DNA from: CAIWHR01 sp963734055
GTDB lineage: Bacteria > Pseudomonadota > Gammaproteobacteria > Burkholderiales > Casimicrobiaceae
Reading direction: 5' to 3'
DNA length: 64,000 bases
NCBI GenBank assembly: GCA_963734055.1
Contig: CAVTFQ010000007.1
Span: forward strand, 372,001 to 436,000
Shown: positions 25,194-33,753 of the stretch, one piece after another
Numbering within the stretch: the stretch's first letter is position 1
How the letters are laid out: each line of letters opens with the position of its first letter
Translations under genes and position numbers: made by a program
Notes under the pieces: generated by a model
The model's input: only the letters and a program-made list of their open reading frames with translations
Databases searched by the model: none
Told to the model about the DNA's origin: nothing

Positions 25194-25616
25194 ATGCAAG
25201 GAATCCCCAAGGCGTCCTGGGCCGCGCTGGCAGCGGCTCTTGCGCTGGCCGTGACCGGCGCCGCGTTCGCGACCGACGTCAAGGTGACGCTGGCCGGCGA
25301 CCAGGAAGTACCGCCCGTCAGCACCTCGGCGAAGGGCAGCGGCACCGTCACGATCGGCGACGACATGTCCGTCAAGGGCAGCGTCACGACGACCGGCATC
25401 ACGTCGACCGCCGCGCACATTCACATGGGTGCCGCCGGCAAGAACGGACCGGTGATCGTGCCGATGATGAAGAGCGGCGACAACGGGTGGACCTTCGCCC
25501 CGGACGCCAAGCTCAACGCCGACCAGATGAAGGCGTTCAAGGCCGGCGATCTCTACGTCAACGTGCACAGCGCAGCCCATCCGGGCGGCGAGATCCGCGG
25601 GCAGCTCAAGCCCTGA
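25194..25616 (+). CDS. Secreted CHRD-domain protein
   Basis: A 140-residue protein with a Sec signal peptide (about 1-26, ending near AAFA) and one CHRD domain: TLAGDQEVPPVSTSAKGSG, TAAHIHMGAAGKNG, and YVNVHSAAHPGGEIRGQL. CHRD domains occur in bacterial secreted proteins and animal chordin; the histidines may bind metal. GGAGG lies 6 nt before the ATG. It lacks the PEP-CTERM tail of the other CHRD protein at 14759. Confidence 0.9.
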   Translation: MQGIPKASWAALAAALALAVTGAAFATDVKVTLAGDQEVPPVSTSAKGSGTVTIGDDMSVKGSVTTTGITSTAAHIHMGAAGKNGPVIVPMMKSGDNGWTFAPDAKLNADQMKAFKAGDLYVNVHSAAHPGGEIRGQLKP

Positions 25617-25746
25617 CGGCCGTTGGAGCGGTGAGATCGGGGTCGGGCGCGAGCCCGGCCCCGTTCTTTTGGCCGCGCCGGAGTCGCGTGAAGCCACCGT
25701 TGACCCACATCAAGGCGACGCGGCGTGCGGGGTCTAGGCTTTTCGC

Positions 25747-25917
25747 ATGGGCGTCTTCGGATTTCGCCACATCGGCACGACGGGCAGCGTCCTGGCGGGC
25801 GGACACCGGTACGCGGGGCCCGCCGAAGGCACGGCTGTCCGCATCGTCCTTGCCGGGCTCGTGGCGCTCAACCTCATCGGCATCCTCTCGATCGTCGCGA
25901 TGTCGATCGTTCGGTAG
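25747..25917 (+). CDS. Putative small membrane protein
   Basis: A 56-codon frame (MGVFGFRHIGTTGSVLAGGH...) ending in a single hydrophobic helix (about 32-53, RIVLAGLVALNLIGILSIVA). No good ribosome site precedes the ATG and no family is recognised. The rest of 25617-26038 shows no other gene. Confidence 0.35.
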   Translation: MGVFGFRHIGTTGSVLAGGHRYAGPAEGTAVRIVLAGLVALNLIGILSIVAMSIVR

Positions 25918-26038
25918 CGTCGCGCCGCGAGCTTGCGGGGCTGCCGGTGCCGATCTGGCGCCACGCCGAGTTCTGCGCAGGGTGACGGCGCAGCGTGAAG
26001 ATGCGTTGCGTCGATTCCTGCCGCCTGTTCGACTCAAG

Positions 26039-26126
26039 TGCCCGGGGCCGGGATCGAACCGGCATGACAGCGTTAGCCGTCGAGGGATTTTAAGTCCCTT
26101 GTGTCTACCAGTTTCACCACCCGGGC
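26039..26126 (-). tRNA. tRNA-Leu (UAA)
   Basis: Reads GCCCGGGTGG... at the 5' end (26126) and CCCGGGCA at the 3' end, with a 7-bp acceptor stem, a long variable arm, the T-arm GGTTCGATCC and anticodon loop CTTAAAA, anticodon TAA. The variable arm length and anticodon give leucine. CCA is not encoded. Confidence 0.95.
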
Positions 26127-26237
26127 CAAGGCCATTGTAGCGTCACGGTGTCACTCGCCTGGACACGCCTGAGGCTGTCCGCATTTGACCCTTCGTCCTG
26201 GGGCACGCCGCGCCCCCACGCTAGAATGCGCGCGAGA

Positions 26238-27503
26238 ATGACCACCCCAGGGAACCGAATGCACCGGGAAGGGCCGCCCGCACGTGACGTTCGCATGCAC
26301 GGCTTCAGCGAGCGACGCGAGGTGCGCGTCGCGCTCGCGTGGGTCGATGCGCACGCGGTGCGGCTCGGGGACGAGGTCGTGGGCCTCGAGTCCGCGTGCG
26401 GACGCGTGCTGGCGCGCGACGTGATCGCGCCGCTCGACGTGCCGGGATTCGATCGCGCCGCGATGGACGGATACGCGCTCCAGGGCGCGGAGACCGGGGG
26501 CGCGAGCGACTACAACCCGCTCACCTTCCGCGTCGTCGGGCAGGCGCTGCCCGGCCAGCCGTACGCCGGCGCCGGCGAGCCCGGCGCCGCAATCCGCATC
26601 ATGACGGGAGCCCCGGTACCGGAGGGCGTCGACGCGGTCGTCCCGGCCGAATACGCGACGGAGAGCGGCGGCGCGATCGTCGTCACGCGCCCGGTGGCGC
26701 CCGGGCAGCACATCGGGCATCGGGGAGAGGATCTGCGCGAGGGGGCGGTCGCGCTCGCGGCGGGTCGCCGGCTGCGGCCCCAGGACGTCGGCCTCGTCGC
26801 CTCGCTCGGATTGGCCGACGCGACCGTCGTGTGCCGCCCGCGCGTCCGGATCCTCGTCACCGGCAACGAAGTGAAACCGCCGGGCGGGCCGAAGGACCGC
26901 TACGACGTCTACGACGCGAATTCCTACATGCTGCGCGGCCTGATCGACCGCGACGGCGGCGTGCTCGAGGCGCAGCATCGACTCGGCGACGACCCGGACG
27001 CGATCCGCGCTGCGCTCGTCGCGGCGGGTGCGGACGTGATCCTCGTGTCCGGCGGATCGAGCGTCGGCAGCGAAGATCACGCGCCGCAGCTGATCGCGAA
27101 GGTCGGCGAGCTCGCGATCCACGGCGTGGCGATGCGGCCGTCGAGCCCGGCCGGCATGGGCCGGATCGGCGATGCGCTCGTCTTTCTCATTCCCGGCAAT
27201 CCGGTGTCCTGCCTGTGCGCCTATGACTTCTTCGCCGGGCGCGCGATCCGGCTCCGCGGCGGCCGGGCGCCCGAGTGGCCCCACCGCAGCGTGCGCTACC
27301 CGGTCGCCCGCAAGATCGTCTCGGCGATCGGCCGCGTCGACTACTGCCGCGTCAGGATCGTCGACGGAGCGGTCGAGCCGATCGCGTTGAGCGGCGCGTC
27401 GATCCTCTCGTCGACGACACGAGCGGACGGCTTCGTCGTCGTGCCGGCCGAGAGCGAGGGCTACGGTCCGGGCAGCGACGTCGCGGTCTACCTTTACGAC
27501 TGA
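26238..27503 (+). CDS. moeA: Molybdopterin molybdenumtransferase MoeA
   Basis: MoeA inserts molybdate into adenylylated molybdopterin. The protein (421 residues from ATG 26238) shows the family markers VPGFDRAAMDGYAL (domain with the catalytic Asp), IMTGAPVPEGVDAVVPAE, GEDLREG, the MPT-binding domain (TGNEV, YDVYDANSYML, ILVSGGSSVGSEDH) and FLIPGNPVSCLCAYDFF. The first 25 residues are poorly conserved, so the true start may lie slightly downstream (MHGFSERREV at 26295). A second moeA follows after 15 nt. It stands downstream of, and divergent from, tRNA-Leu. Confidence 0.9.
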   Translation: MTTPGNRMHREGPPARDVRMHGFSERREVRVALAWVDAHAVRLGDEVVGLESACGRVLARDVIAPLDVPGFDRAAMDGYALQGAETGGASDYNPLTFRVVGQALPGQPYAGAGEPGAAIRIMTGAPVPEGVDAVVPAEYATESGGAIVVTRPVAPGQHIGHRGEDLREGAVALAAGRRLRPQDVGLVASLGLADATVVCRPRVRILVTGNEVKPPGGPKDRYDVYDANSYMLRGLIDRDGGVLEAQHRLGDDPDAIRAALVAAGADVILVSGGSSVGSEDHAPQLIAKVGELAIHGVAMRPSSPAGMGRIGDALVFLIPGNPVSCLCAYDFFAGRAIRLRGGRAPEWPHRSVRYPVARKIVSAIGRVDYCRVRIVDGAVEPIALSGASILSSTTRADGFVVVPAESEGYGPGSDVAVYLYD

Positions 27504-27518
27504 GCACGCACCTTGCGC

Positions 27519-29468
27519 ATGACGGCCCGACTCGATCCCGCACAGACGCAGTTTCTCGACGTCCTGACCCGCGACGAGGCGACGGCGCGCTTCCGCGAGC
27601 ATCTCCGGCTCATGCCTTTGGGCACGGAAACCGTGGCGTTACGGGATGCGCTCCATCGCGTGCTGGCGGAGGACGTCGTGGCGACGGTCGACGTTCCGGG
27701 CTTCGATCGCGCGAACGTCGACGGCTTCGCCGTGGTCGCGAAGGACACGTTCGGCGCGATGGAGGAGACGCCGCGCACGGTGCGGCTCAACGCCGAAGTG
27801 CTGGCGCCGGGCATCGTCCCCGCGACCCGCGTGGAGCCGGGCGTCGCCACGTCGATCGCGACGGGCGGGATGCTTCCTCGCGGCGCCGATGCGGTGCTGA
27901 TGGTCGAATATTCCGAGACGGTCGATGCGGGCCAGGGCGAGGATGCGCGGCTCGAAATCAGGCGCCCCGTGACTCCCGGCGAGAACGTGAGCTACGCGGG
28001 CACGGACATCGCGCGCGGCGAGACCGTGCTGCGCGCGGGCCAGCGCCTCACCTCGCGCGAGATCGGCGTTCTCGCAGCCATCGGGCGGCCCGAGATTCCC
28101 GTCTATCGCCGGCCGCGAGTGGCCATCTTCTCGACGGGCAACGAGATCGTCGCGCCGGGCGACGCGCTGCCTCCGGGCGCGGTCTACGATTCCAACGCCC
28201 CCATCATCGCCGCGGCGGTCCTGGAGCTTGGAGGAACGCCGGTGCAGCTCGGCGTGATCCCCGACGACGAAGCGGCACTGGCCGCGGCGCTGGAAGCCGG
28301 GCTCGAATGCGACGTCGTCGTGTTTTCCGGCGGGACCTCGAAAGGCGCCGGCGACCTGTCCTACCGCATGCTCCACCGGCTGCGCGATCCCGGCGTCGTC
28401 GCCCACGGCGTGGCGCTCAAGCCGGGCAAGCCGATCTGTCTCGCGGTCACAGAGGGCAAGCCGGTCGTCGTCCTGCCGGGGTTCCCCACGTCGGCGATCT
28501 TCACGTTCCACGAGTTCCTCGCCCCCGTGATACGCGCGTTCGCCGGCTTGCCGGCCGAGCGCGAGCAGCGCGTGGCGGCGACGCTGCCGATGCGCGTGAA
28601 TTCCGAGCGGGGACGCACCGAGTATCTGCTGGTGGGGCTCGTGCAGGGGCCGCAGGGGCTCCTCGCGTATCCGATGGGGAAGGGCTCGGGGTCGGTCACG
28701 ACGTTCAGCAACGCCGACGGCTTCATCGCCATCGACCAGCACACGGAGATCGTCGACGCCGGCGCGGCCGTCCCCGTCCAACTGCTGGGCGAGGGGCTCG
28801 AGCCTGCGGATCTGGTCATCATCGGCAGCCATTGCGTGGGCCTCGACCTCCTGGTCGGCAAGCTGATGCGCGAGGGCGTGCGCACCAAGGCGCTCTACGT
28901 CGGCAGCATGGGCGGCCTCGCCGCCGCCAAGCGGGAAGAGTGCGACATCGCGGGCGTCCACCTCATGGATCCCGCGACCGGCGAATACAATCGGCCGCTG
29001 CTCACCGAATCGCTCTCGCTCGTGCCCGGCTACGGGCGCATGCAGGGCATCGTGTTCCGGCCGGACGACGCACGCTTCGCCGGCAGGGGCCGGGACGAGG
29101 CGCTGCGCGTCGCGCTCGGCGATGCCGCCTGCGTGATGGTCAACCGCAACGCCGGCAGCGGGACGCGCATCCTCATCGATCGGCTGCTCGGCAGCGACCG
29201 GCCGGCGGGCTACGGGGTGCAGACAAAATCGCACAACGCCGTCGCCGTCGCCGTCGCGCAGGGCCGCGCCGACTGGGGCGTGGCGATCGACACCGTCGCC
29301 GCGCAATACGGGCTGGGCTTCATCCCGCTTCAGCAGGAGCAGTACGACTTCATCGTCCCGACGTCGCGTCTCGCCCGCGCGCCGGTGCGCGCGTTCTGCG
29401 CGCTGCTCGACGACGCCGGCGTGCGCGCGGAGCTGGCCGCGCTGGGATTCCGGCTAAGGCGGCAGTAA
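27519..29468 (+). CDS. MoeA fused to a periplasmic-binding-like domain
   Basis: A 649-residue protein. Residues about 1-420 are MoeA (VPGFDRANVDGFAV, FSTGNEIVAPGD, YDSNAPI, VFSGGTSKGAGD, VLPGFPTSAIFTFHEF). Residues about 430-640 are a substrate-binding-like domain (VIIGSHCVGLDLLVGKLMREG, AGVHLMDPATGEYN, VNRNAGSGTRILIDRLL, VQTKSHNAVAVAVAQGRADWG) of the type fused to MoeA or ModE-like proteins, thought to sense molybdate or a related ligand in the cytoplasm. It is directly downstream of moeA, so the pair probably acts in molybdenum cofactor maturation for enzymes such as the oxidoreductase at 13796. Confidence 0.9.
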   Translation: MTARLDPAQTQFLDVLTRDEATARFREHLRLMPLGTETVALRDALHRVLAEDVVATVDVPGFDRANVDGFAVVAKDTFGAMEETPRTVRLNAEVLAPGIVPATRVEPGVATSIATGGMLPRGADAVLMVEYSETVDAGQGEDARLEIRRPVTPGENVSYAGTDIARGETVLRAGQRLTSREIGVLAAIGRPEIPVYRRPRVAIFSTGNEIVAPGDALPPGAVYDSNAPIIAAAVLELGGTPVQLGVIPDDEAALAAALEAGLECDVVVFSGGTSKGAGDLSYRMLHRLRDPGVVAHGVALKPGKPICLAVTEGKPVVVLPGFPTSAIFTFHEFLAPVIRAFAGLPAEREQRVAATLPMRVNSERGRTEYLLVGLVQGPQGLLAYPMGKGSGSVTTFSNADGFIAIDQHTEIVDAGAAVPVQLLGEGLEPADLVIIGSHCVGLDLLVGKLMREGVRTKALYVGSMGGLAAAKREECDIAGVHLMDPATGEYNRPLLTESLSLVPGYGRMQGIVFRPDDARFAGRGRDEALRVALGDAACVMVNRNAGSGTRILIDRLLGSDRPAGYGVQTKSHNAVAVAVAQGRADWGVAIDTVAAQYGLGFIPLQQEQYDFIVPTSRLARAPVRAFCALLDDAGVRAELAALGFRLRRQ

Positions 29469-29491
29469 CGTCAGAGTCGACCCGTAGCGGG

Positions 29492-30634
29492 TCATTTCCG
29501 GCGCAGGAACGGCGCCAGGAGCTTCCATGCGGGCGACGCGTGAATCCGCTCGATCTCGTGCAAGCGATCGTAGGCGAGAGTCTCGGCGTGACCGAGTCCC
29601 GCGCGCAGCTTTTCGATTTCGCTCCGCAGCGCCGCGAACTCCGCGTCGCGCGAGCCGGCGATCGCCTCGGCGTGGGCGAGCGCCGTACGCAATTCGGCGA
29701 TCGCCGTCTCGCGCTCCTTCGCCAGCGCCTCGACCTCCGCGAGCCGCGTCAGCACGAGCCGGCGTTCTTCCGCACGCTCGGCGACGACGCAGGCAGCTTC
29801 GTCGCCGCTGCGAGCGATCCGTGCCGCATCGACGGCCGCCCGCAACGGCGCCAGAGGATCGGCTTCGACGAACGCGTGCACCCGATCGACGTAATCGGGG
29901 TGCGCGGCCAGCAGCGCCTCGAGCGCCCCCTTCGCGCGCTCCTCGCGCTCGCGGGCGAAGCTCACGCCGCCTTCGTGGAAGACGAAGACGTCGGCCGCGA
30001 CGACGTTGCGCCAGCCCGCCGCGGCCGCCCGCAGGCAGAAGTCGTTCTCCTCGCCGTACCCGCGGCCGAAGCGCTCGGCATCGAAGAGTCCGACCTGGTC
30101 GAGGCACGCCCGGCGAAGGTAGAGGCACGAGCCCACGCCCGTCGGCAGGTCGATGCTCTTGTCGGCGTTGACGGCGGCGAACAACTGATCGAGCGCTTTG
30201 AGCCCGAGCGTCCCGGGCAGGCCGCCCATCCAGCCGTAAAACGGATACGAGCAGATCGTCGCATTGTTCGAGAACGGCGTCACCGTGCCGAAATGCGGAT
30301 CGCGATCGGCGCAGCGCGCGAGCCGGTCGAGCCAGTCGTTGGCGACTTCGGTGTCGCTGTTGAGCAGCACCACGTCGCGTTCCGCGTGGAGCGCCATGCC
30401 GCGGTTGACGCTCCGCACGAAGCCCTGGTTCCGATCGTTGCGGAGAAGCGTGATCCGGCGCGCGCCGGCGAGCTCGTCCAGGTACCGCGCGATCGCGGGC
30501 TCGGGCGTCGCGTCGTCGACGACCACCGTCTCGAAAGGCGTCTGCACGCGGCTTCCGACGACGCTCTCGAGACAGCGTCGCGTCGCGGCGAGCCCCGAAT
30601 GAACGGGAACGATGACGTCGATCGCGGTCGCCAT
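29492..30634 (-). CDS. Family 2-like glycosyltransferase with C-terminal coiled coil
   Basis: A 380-residue protein. The GT-A domain begins ATAIDVIVPVHSGLAATRRCLESV and has VVDDATPEP, LNSDTEVANDWL (DxD-like) and GYGEENDFCLRAAAAGWRNVV (catalytic-base region). Residues about 290-365 (AEERRLVLTRLAEVEALAKERE...) are a coiled coil. It uses a nucleotide sugar to extend a glycan. The start ATG overlaps the stop of the upstream glycosyltransferase by 1 nt (TGATG), so they are coupled; it is the last of three such genes. The open frame continues far upstream, but that part is a shadow of the other two genes. Confidence 0.85.
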   Translation of the reverse strand: MATAIDVIVPVHSGLAATRRCLESVVGSRVQTPFETVVVDDATPEPAIARYLDELAGARRITLLRNDRNQGFVRSVNRGMALHAERDVVLLNSDTEVANDWLDRLARCADRDPHFGTVTPFSNNATICSYPFYGWMGGLPGTLGLKALDQLFAAVNADKSIDLPTGVGSCLYLRRACLDQVGLFDAERFGRGYGEENDFCLRAAAAGWRNVVAADVFVFHEGGVSFAREREERAKGALEALLAAHPDYVDRVHAFVEADPLAPLRAAVDAARIARSGDEAACVVAERAEERRLVLTRLAEVEALAKERETAIAELRTALAHAEAIAGSRDAEFAALRSEIEKLRAGLGHAETLAYDRLHEIERIHASPAWKLLAPFLRRK

Positions 30635-31881
30635 CACGGACCGGGCCGCGGAAGGCGGCGCGCGAAGCCGCGCCACCCCTCCTGCCGGAACATCCGATAG
30701 AGTCGACCGCGCAAGGGCTTGCCGCCGCGCGGGGCCAGCATCAGGAGCGACAGCCGCATCATCGCGCCGACCGAGACGCGCGAACCCGTGGGCGGCGGCG
30801 CAGCGGCGAGTTCCGCCCCCGGGGCGAACAGCTCCGGATAGCGCAGCCGCCCTTCGGTTTCGCACCAGCCGAGGAAGGTGGCCCCGCCCGAAGTCGCATC
30901 GTAGGGATCCGGAAACGCGGCCTGCAGGTCGCTGCGCTCGCGATAGAGCCAGCGATGCGCCGGTACGATCGGCGTGCCGTCCGAATAGTGGCCGAACGCC
31001 CACGGCCACCGGCTCACCGGGTCGTGCTCGGCGACCTCGATCTCGCGGGCATACCACGCGATCAGGCCCGCGACCGGCGGGCTCGCGGCGGCGTTCTTCA
31101 ACGCCATGATCTTGTGCGCGCCGCTGTCGAAGCCGGTGAAGTGATAGAACCCGAGGGGCTCGCCGTCGACGGCGAATCCGGATTCGAAGTCGCCTGTCAT
31201 CCGGCGCGTGGTCAGGTTCCACGTGGCGACGTTGTGACGCGGCGACTTCACGATTGCGACGCCGTCGAAGAACACCGGCGCGAAGTTGATCCACTTCTGG
31301 TCGGTGAACAGCCCGTTTGGAACCTCGGCGCGGCAGAGAAGGCGGGTCCGCTCGCTCCACCACCCGGCGAAGCGCCGCCCCTCGGCCGTGTTGGCGACGC
31401 CGATGAAGCCCAGGTTGAAGATCCCGTGCTTGAGGCTCGCGACCTCGTTGTCGATGATCGCTTCGAGCCCGTGCTCCGGCTGGGTCTGGTGCGGCGTGAG
31501 CGCGAGGTTCGCGGTGTCGAGCGTCGCGAGGATGTCGTCGACGCGCGAAAACAGCACGATGTCGGGATCGAAGTACAGCACCTTCCGGCACTCGGGAAGG
31601 TCGAGCAGGCGCAGCAGGGCAAAAGGCTTGATGGCGGTCGCGAGCTCGACGATCGCGTGCGAGAACGTCCAGCGCTTCCAGTCCGGTATGCCCAGCTCGC
31701 CGATCTCGATCACGTGATCGAAGGGCTCGCCGGAGACGTCGAGCCAATCCGGTCGCTCGTCGGCCAGCGCGACGTGGATCACGGCCTCCGGATGGTGCTG
31801 CCGCAACGACCGGCAGAGGATGCGCACCTTGGGCAGGTAATTGACCGCGGCGCAGGTGAAGACGTGGAGCGGAGCCGGCAC
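30634..31881 (-). CDS. GT8-like glycosyltransferase
   Basis: A 415-residue protein beginning PAPLHVFTCAAVNYLPKVRILCRSL. It has a DxD metal/nucleotide site in VLYFDPDIVLF and GIFNLGFIGVANTAEGRRFAGWW downstream, with FTDQKWINFAPVFFDG as the later conserved block. This resembles glycosyltransferases of the GT8-like fold. The start is GTG 31881 with GAGGAAG upstream, 12 nt after the first glycosyltransferase stop; its stop overlaps the next start. It is probably part of an envelope polysaccharide or glycan pathway. Confidence 0.8.
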   Translation of the reverse strand: MPAPLHVFTCAAVNYLPKVRILCRSLRQHHPEAVIHVALADERPDWLDVSGEPFDHVIEIGELGIPDWKRWTFSHAIVELATAIKPFALLRLLDLPECRKVLYFDPDIVLFSRVDDILATLDTANLALTPHQTQPEHGLEAIIDNEVASLKHGIFNLGFIGVANTAEGRRFAGWWSERTRLLCRAEVPNGLFTDQKWINFAPVFFDGVAIVKSPRHNVATWNLTTRRMTGDFESGFAVDGEPLGFYHFTGFDSGAHKIMALKNAAASPPVAGLIAWYAREIEVAEHDPVSRWPWAFGHYSDGTPIVPAHRWLYRERSDLQAAFPDPYDATSGGATFLGWCETEGRLRYPELFAPGAELAAAPPPTGSRVSVGAMMRLSLLMLAPRGGKPLRGRLYRMFRQEGWRGFARRLPRPGP

Positions 31882-31893
31882 GGGCGGGCTTCC

Positions 31894-33513
31894 TCAGGCG
31901 AGCGCCGTCTCGCGCGTGGCGAGCTCGTCGTGGAAGTCGACCATCGTCGCGAGCGCTTCCCCGGCGTCGACCGTGGGGCAGAGCCGGCCGAGATCGTAGC
32001 CGCGCAGGCGCTCGCCCGGCGCGCCGAGGTCGAAGGCGACGATCGGCATTCGCAGCAGCATCATCTCCTCGACCACGTAGGAAAACGTTTCCGGGCAGAT
32101 CGACGGAAAGAAGATCATGTTGATCCCGTGCGACTCGATCAGGTCGACCATGGCCTCGCGGCGATAGGGGCCCGTGACGTGGAGCCGGGGGGAGTCGACG
32201 GCGACATCGAGCGTGCCCGCGACGACCATGCGCGCCGCCGGATGGTCGCGCTCGATCCGCGCGAGCACGTCGCGCACGACGAGTGCGCCCTTCTGCGGGC
32301 TGATGTTGCCGAAGATCCCGATGGTGAGCGGCGCCGCGTGGTGCGGCACCGGCCGGCGCTCGGGCCGGTAGTCGAGCACGTGCGGCACGATTGACAGCCG
32401 CGCCGGGTCGAGCGTCGGGTGACCGCGCAGGATGAGCGTCCGCGTGGCCGCCGAGAAGCAGCGGATCTCGTCGGCGGCGGCAAGGCAACGGCCCCACGAT
32501 GCGCGCCATTCGGGAATCGTCGTCGGCGGCGACAGCGTCACGTAGCTCGCCCGGTGCCGGGGCAGGCAGCGTGCGCACACGTCGAGGCTCGGCACGCCGC
32601 AGTACCGGCCGTCGGCGTCGAGCAGCACGAACGACGGACATACCGAGAAGTGGTCGTGCGCGGTGACGGTGAGCCGCGTCGCCGGATGCTCGCGCCTGAG
32701 CCGCGCGATCCACTCCGCGAACAGGAGCGGCTCGTCGAACGACACCGGGCTGTTGACGAAGAGCTCCGCGACCGGCATCCGGTCGAACAATCCCTCGAGC
32801 ACCAGAAAGGTCGACAGCCGAAAGGTCCGCTCGTCCGTCCCCTGACAATGCACCTCCAGGCGATAGTCGAGCGTGGGCAGGTTGTACGTGCAGAGGAGCA
32901 CGGTCCCGCCGGTTGCCACGCGCTCGGCGATCAGCGTGCGCCGATAGTGGTTCGCGCCGCCCCCCATGTTGTGATCGAACACGACGGTCAGGGGTCGCTC
33001 CGGGGACAGCTCGGGCCCGAGCGCCGCCGCGATGTCGAGGTCGTGGAGCGACGGAGCGTTGTAGTTCTGGGCGCGGATCCGGCGCACGATGCCGCGGAGG
33101 TCGCCGTGACGCAGGCGGCGCCACGCAGCGCTCGCGAGCCAGCGCACCTCGCGCCACTTCCGCGCTTCGACGCGATCGCGCGCGAGCGATGCCGTGACGT
33201 CGATCTCGCGGCGGCCGCCGTCGGCGTAGGCGAGCTCGAGCGCGAGCCGGCGAATGGGCGGCTTGCCCGCGTATCCCGTCACGACGAAGCCGGAGAACCG
33301 CGCGTGCGGCAGCCCCGGATGCGCGCGCTCCACGTCGTCGCGAGCCAACCCGGAGCTCGCGGGCAACACGCGTTCCCAGCCGTCGCCCGACACTCGAAGC
33401 GCAACGTCGTCGATCCGGCGGGCGGGGTCTGCGATCCAGCCCCAGCCGAAGATGCGCGCGCCGCGCGCTTCGAGGCGATCGATGCCGTAGCGCAGCTCGG
33501 AGGTGTCGGTCAT
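31894..33513 (-). CDS. Glycosyltransferase (GT4-like) with N-terminal extension
   Basis: A 539-residue protein. The C-terminal part has the GT-B features TIGIFGNISPQKGALVVRDVLARI, GPYRREAMVDLIESHGINMIFFPSICPETFSYVVEEMMLLRMP, including the E-x7-E acceptor/donor motif (PETFSYVVEEM). The N-terminal 100 residues (RLEARGARIFGWGWI, LPHARFSGFVVTGYAG) form a separate beta-rich region. VFDHNMGGGANHYRRTL opens the first Rossmann domain. I chose the ATG at 33513 because the upstream extension is not protein-like. It is the first gene of a three-glycosyltransferase operon and divergent from the TAXI receptor. Confidence 0.85.
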   Translation of the reverse strand: MTDTSELRYGIDRLEARGARIFGWGWIADPARRIDDVALRVSGDGWERVLPASSGLARDDVERAHPGLPHARFSGFVVTGYAGKPPIRRLALELAYADGGRREIDVTASLARDRVEARKWREVRWLASAAWRRLRHGDLRGIVRRIRAQNYNAPSLHDLDIAAALGPELSPERPLTVVFDHNMGGGANHYRRTLIAERVATGGTVLLCTYNLPTLDYRLEVHCQGTDERTFRLSTFLVLEGLFDRMPVAELFVNSPVSFDEPLLFAEWIARLRREHPATRLTVTAHDHFSVCPSFVLLDADGRYCGVPSLDVCARCLPRHRASYVTLSPPTTIPEWRASWGRCLAAADEIRCFSAATRTLILRGHPTLDPARLSIVPHVLDYRPERRPVPHHAAPLTIGIFGNISPQKGALVVRDVLARIERDHPAARMVVAGTLDVAVDSPRLHVTGPYRREAMVDLIESHGINMIFFPSICPETFSYVVEEMMLLRMPIVAFDLGAPGERLRGYDLGRLCPTVDAGEALATMVDFHDELATRETALA

Positions 33514-33753
33514 GCCCGGACTGCCGGCGCGTCGCACGCGCGCACGGACCGATGACGGGGTCGGAGCGGGATCGGCATTTCGGGGGTGCGAGCGAGGATG
33601 CGACCGGCGCTTGATCGCGGTCCGGGGCGTTCGGCCGGCGGCCGAGTGGACGACATGCCTGGCGGATTTTCCTCCTCTGCCGATCCCGGCGCAAGGCGAA
33701 GCGCAAGGCCGCGCCATGATAAGCTCCGCGGCCGCAGCACCCGGCGTCCCGAC

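Noticed and set aside
30635..33706. Long upstream part of a 1404-codon minus-strand frame ending at 29492
   Set aside because: Only the last 380 codons form a real glycosyltransferase; the rest overlaps two other glycosyltransferases in another frame and is low-complexity.
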